Virus record (IMG/VR): IMGVR_UViG_3300004457_000258
Coordinates: 1 to 26,780 of that record
Source: a virus
Strand: one strand, 5' to 3'
DNA length: 26,780 nucleotides
Shown here: positions 21,773 through 26,780 of the stretch, one piece after another
Position numbering within the stretch: the first letter of the stretch is position 1
How the letters are laid out: each line of letters opens with the position of its first letter
Notes under the pieces: model-generated
Database searches by the model: none
Told to the model about the DNA's origin: nothing
The model's input: only the letters and a program-made list of their open reading frames with translations
Made by a program: the position numbers and the translations under genes

Positions 21773-21838
21773 ATGAATAGATTAAAAACATGGAAAGCAC
21801 AAGGACAATACAAAAACGCTAGGACTACAAGGCAATAA
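21773..21838 (+). CDS. Possible 21-aa basic micropeptide
   Basis: ATG at 21773 begins one base after the preceding stop and the frame ends at TAA 21836-21838. The peptide (MNRLKTWKAQGQYKNARTTR plus Gln) is very basic. Only tight spacing supports it. It may be chance. Confidence 0.25.
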   Translation: MNRLKTWKAQGQYKNARTTRQ

Positions 21839-21851
21839 GAAAGGCGTAAGA

Positions 21852-21911
21852 ATGATTATGACGGACAAAGGCACAATTTTAGAACCACTTTATAAAACTA
21901 AGAAAAAATAA
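21852..21911 (+). CDS. Possible 19-aa micropeptide
   Basis: ATG at 21852 leads to MIMTDKGTILEPLYKTKKK and TAA at 21909-21911, two bases before the next gene's ATG. As with the preceding micropeptide, packing is the only evidence. Confidence 0.25.
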   Translation: MIMTDKGTILEPLYKTKKK

Positions 21912-21913
21912 TT

Positions 21914-22087
21914 ATGAACGAATCATTCACAATGAAAGATGGTCGAGAGGTCAAATTTTATTCAGCATTATCATATAATGGTATGAATATTAGACTAGAA
22001 GATAAATTAGGCCAGGCAGATCTGAAGCAATTTAGAAAGGAAATTTCTTCAGAAAGAGATGTTGTATCAATAATAAATGGAAGATAA
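21914..22087 (+). CDS. Small hypothetical protein (57 aa)
   Basis: The frame runs ATG at 21914 to TAA at 22085-22087 and shares its last base with the ATG of the HTH gene. The product (MNESFTMKDGREVKFYSALS, then a charged helix DLKQFRKEISSERD) is mixed alpha/beta. Translational coupling to a Cro-like regulator suggests that the pair is produced together, but the function is not recognised. Confidence 0.55.
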   Translation: MNESFTMKDGREVKFYSALSYNGMNIRLEDKLGQADLKQFRKEISSERDVVSIINGR

Positions 22088-22278
22088 TGAAAACATTCTA
22101 CAAAGAACTTAAAAAACAAGGTAAAGACGTAAAATGGCTGGCCACCCAGCTCGGAGTGTCTCACCAAACTGTGTATCATTGGAAGTTGGGCAAGACAAAG
22201 CCAAAGCTATCCCACATAAGAAAAATATCGGTGATCCTAAGGATTGAGATGGAAACTCTTTTTTCAGATCATTATTAG
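22087..22278 (+). CDS. Cro/XRE-family helix-turn-helix regulator (63 aa)
   Basis: The product is a minimal HTH domain: helix WLATQLGV (residues 17-24), turn, recognition helix SHQTVYHWKLG (residues 25-35) and the following KPKLSHIRKISVIL helix. This is the canonical XRE/Cro pattern (QLGVS..TVYHWKLGKTKP). At 63 aa it is about the size of lambda Cro, with no sensor domain. A weak GGAAG lies 5 bases before its ATG. Its TAG stop is inside late-class promoter 4, so the product is well placed to act on phage promoters. Its target is not shown by the sequence. Confidence 0.85.
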   Translation: MKTFYKELKKQGKDVKWLATQLGVSHQTVYHWKLGKTKPKLSHIRKISVILRIEMETLFSDHY

Positions 22279-22307
22279 CGCGACAAAAAACTAAAAAATA
22301 GTATTCT
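22277..22307 (+). promoter_or_regulatory. Late-class promoter 4 (fibre 2)
   Basis: AGCGCGAC at 22277-22284 is followed, after 17 bases, by TATTCT at 22302-22307. The fibre ATG is at 22318, so the transcript leader would be about 4 bases. Confidence 0.7.
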
Positions 22308-22317
22308 TTTATTCACA

Positions 22318-24918
22318 ATGTATAAAAGAATAATTCTAGCATCTATTATATCACTAGCTCTAGTATCTACAGCATATGCTGGGATATTAGAGTTTTTCCA
22401 TTCTACTCCGCAAGAATCAATCTTTGGTGGTGGATCAGGAACTATTCAACAACTCGACCAGTGGAAGGCCACAACTACTCCAGAAATTGCAATCACACAG
22501 GGTGTGTATGGCAAATCTCTCAAACTATCTGGCTATGGATCTGGATGTGCGCAATTCTCAGCTACAGGACTTTTAACTTCTACAGGTACTGATTGTGGTA
22601 CAGGTGGTGGTGGAGGTACTCCGGCCGGGTCAGATAGTTATGTTCAATTCAATAATAGTGGAGCATTTGGTGCGGATAGTAATTTTGTATGGAAGAATAT
22701 AACCAAAAGACTAGGTATACAAGTTGCCTCTCCAATGGCTGCTCTACATGTAGATGCAACAGTAGGAGATACTCTAGATACCCCTGCAACAGCCACTGCT
22801 ACTCTTGTAGAGGATGTAGCGATAGATTCACCAACTACAGCTAGTGCAACGCAAATAGATGCTCCTGGTGATTCTAGTGGTATTGGACAGACTGGTACAC
22901 AAGTGACTGATGGCTCTGCTTTATACCTAGCAGACGGTGGTACAAGTATAAATACTAACGTCTATGGGTATAAAACTATAAACGGTTCACAATACTATGT
23001 AGGTACTGCGAGTGCATACAACTTTGGTGACAATAACGATGCAAATAATTATCATATTGCTTATACATGGTCTGCTATTAGTGGTGCGGATGGATACGTT
23101 ATAACATCTAGCGGTTCAGCAAGTGCAGGTAATCCAAACTGGACTAAAGACGTAGGAAATGTGACATCATATAATGACGATGGAACTTTATCCGGCGCAG
23201 ATGCTTTACCATCCATATTTTCCACAATAGCTTTTCCTCAATTCAATACATCTTTAACAGGAGCTAGTAGCGGTAGCCCTAGTGTTAATTACGGTGGAGG
23301 GCAATACGCCGCGGACGGATCATCATGGGAAGTAGAGGTGTGGACGTATCGAACTGGTTTAGACGGAGTAAAGTACTTTGTGACCTCTCCTGGCTCATAC
23401 GGTCTAGGAACTGATGCTAATGATAGTAGTACCTTTTCCGTAGATGGAACTTATACTATTGGTGATGGGGATGGGCAAATAATTATTTTAAAACAAAATG
23501 GAACTCCTGTGTACGGCTATGATGGTGGAAACTCTGGTACAATTTCATTAAACTCTTTAGGTACACCACCTGCTACAACTCCTGCAATATCTAGTTATTC
23601 CGGTATTACAAGAAACTTTTCAGATTATGGTTTTGTCACATCACCTAGTTTGAAATATGCAACAACACCTAAAACATATTCATTCACAGATACAAACCCT
23701 GCTAATGGTTATGTAATCCAACATAATCAATCTACTTTTGGAAGCGCTACAGGATTAAAGGTCCTTGAGTCTTCTTATCGCAATGGAAATATATATGACA
23801 GTACTACAGTGTCTTCTTTTACCCAAACAAATGCTGCTGTTGGAGGTACTTCAGTAACTCCTAATAGTGTTGGATTCTTATCTAATGGTGCAAACCTTGA
23901 CCGAGTGTATAGATTTTATGCGAATAAAACGATAAATGGTTTATCTATATTTTCAGGCTACATAACAGCTACTACAACCGACCCTAATGACGGTAAGTAC
24001 TATGTTATTGATTTAGCAAACGCTACTGTATCGGGTGCAACATACAAAATCGGTCGCTCAATAGACGGAGGTGCGTACTCATATCATGCCCTTTCAGGAA
24101 CAACGTATCAAGACAATACAGAAATAACATGGAGTAACACATCTAGTACTCTAACACCTACATCGGCACCGGGTGTAACTGCTAGATTCGATAGAACAGA
24201 CGTAACATCGGCAGATCCTGTTCACTTAGAACTTTATAACAAAACTCCTGGAGCAGGTGAAAACTCCGGCCTTTCATTTACATCAGACCTAGCCGAATTA
24301 GGTAGGATTGCGATTGGTAGTGGTGGAAATATGTTTTTTAGTAACTACAATAATACTTTTAAATTTGGTTCAACAGCTACACCATTCGTAACACTTGCTC
24401 AATCTGGCAACTTCTTTAACACACAAGGTGTGTCTGGGCGTAATACTACTTTCAATGGTAGTACTGGTGGAGTATTAGGTGTATTTGATACTAATATAGA
24501 TACAGCTATTTTTGGTAGTGCGTACGGTAGTTTTGCTCAAGACCCAGCTTCTGCGGTAGCTATCCAACCTAAAAATACTACAGATAGTGGCCTAACACTC
24601 TATCAACGGCCTGGAGCTTCTGACACAGGTGTAATAGCCAACCTTACAAACTCTAGTAATTCAAATCTGTGGAGCTTATTGAATAACGGCAATATGGGAT
24701 TGGGTACTGGGGCAGTTAGTAATGCACGACTAAAAATAAACTCTGGTAATTCTTCAATCACTCAACTACTGTTTGCAAATACAGCAAACTTTCCATCATC
24801 ACCTGTTGCAGGAGGACTTGAATATCAAAGTGGTGATTTATACCTCACAAACGCAAGTAATGTACGAAATAAATTGCTTGTTGGACTAGGCTCAGGCACA
24901 AACACTTACTACTGGTGA
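22318..24918 (+). CDS. Secreted tail-fibre protein, ends at an in-frame TGA
   Basis: The 866-aa product begins with a textbook Sec signal peptide: basic MYKR, a hydrophobic core to about residue 17, and an AYA cleavage site at 19-21. A Gly/Thr-rich stalk follows, including a polyglycine hinge near residue 100. An FN3-like segment (YTWSAISGADGYVI, around residue 248-261) opens a long beta-rich region. The end (AGGLEYQSGDLYLTNASNVR) is typical of phage fibre shafts. The frame stops at TGA (24916-24918) but continues open to 25899 without shift, so this is probably the N-terminal 73% of one ~1,190-residue fibre. Confidence 0.8.
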   Translation: MYKRIILASIISLALVSTAYAGILEFFHSTPQESIFGGGSGTIQQLDQWKATTTPEIAITQGVYGKSLKLSGYGSGCAQFSATGLLTSTGTDCGTGGGGGTPAGSDSYVQFNNSGAFGADSNFVWKNITKRLGIQVASPMAALHVDATVGDTLDTPATATATLVEDVAIDSPTTASATQIDAPGDSSGIGQTGTQVTDGSALYLADGGTSINTNVYGYKTINGSQYYVGTASAYNFGDNNDANNYHIAYTWSAISGADGYVITSSGSASAGNPNWTKDVGNVTSYNDDGTLSGADALPSIFSTIAFPQFNTSLTGASSGSPSVNYGGGQYAADGSSWEVEVWTYRTGLDGVKYFVTSPGSYGLGTDANDSSTFSVDGTYTIGDGDGQIIILKQNGTPVYGYDGGNSGTISLNSLGTPPATTPAISSYSGITRNFSDYGFVTSPSLKYATTPKTYSFTDTNPANGYVIQHNQSTFGSATGLKVLESSYRNGNIYDSTTVSSFTQTNAAVGGTSVTPNSVGFLSNGANLDRVYRFYANKTINGLSIFSGYITATTTDPNDGKYYVIDLANATVSGATYKIGRSIDGGAYSYHALSGTTYQDNTEITWSNTSSTLTPTSAPGVTARFDRTDVTSADPVHLELYNKTPGAGENSGLSFTSDLAELGRIAIGSGGNMFFSNYNNTFKFGSTATPFVTLAQSGNFFNTQGVSGRNTTFNGSTGGVLGVFDTNIDTAIFGSAYGSFAQDPASAVAIQPKNTTDSGLTLYQRPGASDTGVIANLTNSSNSNLWSLLNNGNMGLGTGAVSNARLKINSGNSSITQLLFANTANFPSSPVAGGLEYQSGDLYLTNASNVRNKLLVGLGSGTNTYYW

Positions 24919-24963
24919 AGTGATAGTAGCGGTAATCCTATAGCAGATAATACTCTTCAAACA

Positions 24964-25899
24964 GTGTCAGGTGTTGTTTTAGCAGTAAACTTAAACTTTA
25001 ATGCAAAACAAGGTATTTCACTTGATTCAGGAAAAGATTTAACTATGGGTAATAACTCGAGGATAACTGGCAACATAGGGACAACTTATGAGGCAAAGAC
25101 AGCTAACTTTACAGCAAATGTATCTGGACATATTTACAATGCTACATCAGGTACATTTAACGTTACTCTACCTACAGCGGTATCAATCTCAGGGCGTGAG
25201 TATTATATTTATAACTCTGGTACAGGTGTTATTACAATCAATACAACAAGTTCTCAAACAATCTCCGGGCAATCATCTGGAGCAATAACCCTATCTCAAT
25301 ATCAAGGTATTAAAGTTATATCAGATGGTGCAAATTGGATAAAAGTCATAGATACTAAAAATCTCCTATCAACAAATAATACTTGGACAGGTACTAATAC
25401 ATTCTATAATGCTCTAACTATCCCATCATTGGTCGCTACATCAACGACAGCAACATCTACTTTCGCAGATGGCTTTGGAGTAGGTACCACGACTCCTATG
25501 GCAAAATTTGCCGTTCTAAACTCTACATCTATGTCTTCTTTTGTGGTCGCGCAAGTAATATCTGCTACTACATACATCGCCGAAAGAATAGACCAATTCA
25601 TACATCTAATCACTCAAGGTCCTGTACCAACACTTTCAACATGTGGCACTTCACCTACAATCGGAGGAAATGATCGAACAGGAAACATCACAACAGGCTC
25701 TGGCGTATCTGTAACAGCTTGTACTATGACTTTTGCCAACGCTTACCCTAGTGGAACGACACCGGTTTGTACCGTATCGACAGATAGCACAGTATCGCTC
25801 GCTTCTATAACCTCAATATCTACAAGTTCAGTCACGTTTGGATTATCAGCATCCCTCGCTGGCGGTCACTTGTATTATATTTGTCAGGCTTATCAATAA
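24964..25899 (+). CDS. C-terminal part of the tail fibre, in frame after the TGA
   Basis: This 311-aa stretch from the possible GTG at 24964 (open in frame from 24919) is in the same frame as the preceding fibre. No Shine-Dalgarno or promoter is visible, so independent translation is doubtful. It contains beta-helix-like shaft sequence, a chaperone/anchor-type motif FADGFGVGTTTPMAKFAVLN (residues about 170-189), and a C-terminal domain with three cysteines (in STCGTSP, TACTMTF and PVCTVS) ending GGHLYYICQAYQ. This C-terminal type is familiar from CPR surface and phage proteins. It would be the receptor-binding tip, made only by readthrough, reinitiation or a different allele. Confidence 0.6.
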   Translation: MSGVVLAVNLNFNAKQGISLDSGKDLTMGNNSRITGNIGTTYEAKTANFTANVSGHIYNATSGTFNVTLPTAVSISGREYYIYNSGTGVITINTTSSQTISGQSSGAITLSQYQGIKVISDGANWIKVIDTKNLLSTNNTWTGTNTFYNALTIPSLVATSTTATSTFADGFGVGTTTPMAKFAVLNSTSMSSFVVAQVISATTYIAERIDQFIHLITQGPVPTLSTCGTSPTIGGNDRTGNITTGSGVSVTACTMTFANAYPSGTTPVCTVSTDSTVSLASITSISTSSVTFGLSASLAGGHLYYICQAYQ

Positions 25900-25910
25900 T
25901 AAATAATTAT

Positions 25911-26243
25911 ATGGATATATTTAAAACAACAGAAAATGCTAGTAGAAGTGAAATTATAAATCGTGAGGTATCAAACATCATACAAGAGAATAGTTCTACA
26001 CTCGAAATGATAAAAGATAAATGTACTAATGCTTTTGCATTAGTTTGGAATAACCCACATGTAACACCTCAAGAGGTATCTACTAAGTTCGGGCATGATG
26101 CTTATAAGTTATTTGAGGTAGCAGGGCTCACAATTCAATATATCCTAGCCCTAGACCCAACATGGACACCACCAACACCACCATATGAGTACACAATAAA
26201 TGAGGATGGTACAGTATTAGTAGGAGAAAAAATAGAAGAATAA
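25911..26243 (+). CDS. Small fibre-adjacent phage protein (110 aa)
   Basis: The start is the ATG at 25911 after the fibre stop (11-base gap). An upstream in-frame start would overlap the fibre gene. The product has a helical N-terminal half and the segment FALVWNNPHVTPQEVSTKFG (residues 43-62), then a Pro-rich turn (PTPPYEYTINEDGTV). From memory similar small proteins follow tail fibre genes in many phages, ending PPYPYTINEDGTV. A fibre-assembly or capping role is a guess. One base separates it from the membrane protein gene. Confidence 0.65.
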   Translation: MDIFKTTENASRSEIINREVSNIIQENSSTLEMIKDKCTNAFALVWNNPHVTPQEVSTKFGHDAYKLFEVAGLTIQYILALDPTWTPPTPPYEYTINEDGTVLVGEKIEE

Positions 26244-26244
26244 C

Positions 26245-26466
26245 ATGGAGCAATTAACAGATATATTCGTAATAGGCACAATAATTGTATGGATTCTGTA
26301 CGATCTATTTGCTTTGTATATGGGATATAAAGATGGTGTAAAAACACAGTACACCATATCATATCGTATAGGCAAAAGGCTAAAGAATATATTTGTTTTG
26401 ATTTTATTCATATTCGCCTTAGGTGTTTTGGTCGGGCACTTTGGATGGCATCAGTGTATAATTTAA
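26245..26466 (+). CDS. Two-span membrane protein, possible holin or superinfection factor (73 aa)
   Basis: Two hydrophobic segments (about residues 6-28, DIFVIGTIIVWILYDLFALY; and 48-66, IFVLILFIFALGVLVGHFGW) flank a basic loop with ISYRIGKRLK. The end LGVLVGHFGW recurs, as I recall, in small phage membrane proteins near lysis genes. Size, two spans and place after tail fibres suit a class II-type holin, but no lysin lies within the window. It starts one base after the preceding gene. Confidence 0.6.
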   Translation: MEQLTDIFVIGTIIVWILYDLFALYMGYKDGVKTQYTISYRIGKRLKNIFVLILFIFALGVLVGHFGWHQCII

Positions 26467-26470
26467 TAAC

Positions 26471-26780
26471 ATGCCTAAATCTATAGAAATGATGGTTGGT
26501 GGGCTAATAGAAGGTCAAAATAATCTTCTTAGAAGCTTTGATAATCTTGATAAAAAACTCGATATGAGCAATTTAAAGCTTGAAGAAAGTAATAAGGAGC
26601 ATAGAGAGTTTCACGATCATATGAAGTCTAAGGTGGACGGTGTGTTTGAGCAATTTCAACTAGATATAGAAAACAAACTAAAAGAGCATGGTGAATCTTT
26701 TAGAAAGGAGATTGATGCAAATAGTATCCGATTCATGACACGACTGAATGAATTAAATGAGACAGAGATTGTCCCAATGA
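26471..26780 (+). CDS. Coiled-coil protein, open at the window edge
   Basis: ATG at 26471 opens a frame of at least 103 codons that has no stop before the window ends. The visible part is charged and heptad-like (SFDNLDKKLDMSNLKLEESN, then QFQLDIENKLKEHGES), so it is a long coiled coil. No membrane span is visible in this part. Position after a two-span membrane protein makes a lysis-accessory or tail-associated role possible, but nothing defines it. Confidence 0.55.
   Translation, partial: MPKSIEMMVGGLIEGQNNLLRSFDNLDKKLDMSNLKLEESNKEHREFHDHMKSKVDGVFEQFQLDIENKLKEHGESFRKEIDANSIRFMTRLNELNETEIVPM

Noticed and set aside
25546-25552. GTCGCGC (reverse of GCGCGAC) in the fibre gene
   Set aside because: It is inside coding sequence, on the other strand, with no downstream gene start. 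It is probably chance.
1-26780. Genome-wide TGA recoding
   Set aside because: Only one internal TGA is seen in roughly 8,000 codons, and Gly and Trp use GGN and TGG normally. Full reassignment is therefore not claimed, only the bias and the single interruption.
1-26780. CRISPR array or insertion sequence
   Set aside because: No regularly spaced direct repeats and no transposase or flanking inverted repeats were found.

Overview
The window looks like most of the structural half of a short-tailed (podovirus-like, P22-type gene order) phage or prophage, with the edge of an early region. The host is best guessed as a Patescibacteria/CPR bacterium. That guess rests on Thr/Ser-rich fibre sequence with repeated ATST-type stretches, a GVGTTTPMAKF-type fibre motif and a Cys-containing fibre C-terminus, all of which I associate with Parcubacteria-type sequences. 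The DNA is AT-rich and nearly every start codon lacks a Shine-Dalgarno sequence. No integrase, rRNA or tRNA was seen, and no CRISPR array.

Layout. Positions 1-1954 hold a leftward (minus strand) run of small early-type genes: a ribbon-helix-helix-like protein, a coiled-coil protein of a family seen in phage early/recombination modules, membrane and zinc-finger miniproteins, and a DUF1599-like protein. Positions 1955-2367 are a gene-free, very AT-rich divergent control region with a 20-bp perfect palindrome and repeated GTGATATAT words. From 2368 everything runs rightward: a zinc-binding miniprotein, two small proteins, small and large terminase, Cys-rich miniproteins, portal, a helical protein, a HeH/SAP-domain protein, scaffold, major capsid protein with an inserted domain, a small membrane-anchored protein, a decoration-like protein, a virion-associated protein, a P22 gp4-like neck protein, a gp10-like tail hub, a secreted glycine-rich fibre protein and two large internal/ejection-type proteins. 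The second of these ends in a RelA/SpoT-like domain.

Positions 20401-22278 carry small accessory genes and a probable stand-alone structured RNA with its own promoter and terminator. A large secreted fibre gene follows, interrupted by one in-frame TGA, then a tail-associated small protein, a two-helix membrane protein and an open-ended coiled-coil gene.

Main discoveries proposed. (1) Four exact copies of AGCGCGAC sit 38-42 bases before the start codons of the portal, HeH, fibre-1 and fibre-2 genes. Each has a TATAAT-like hexamer at the same offset, so they look like a phage-specific late promoter class producing nearly leaderless mRNAs. (2) A second box, AACTTGCGTATAA, occurs three times at early/accessory promoters. 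(3) A ~100-nt structured RNA lies at 20615-20716. (4) A ~1,190-residue fibre is split by a TGA in a genome segment where TGA is almost never used as a stop (1 of 37). (5) Three structural-region proteins carry Sec-type signal or anchor segments.
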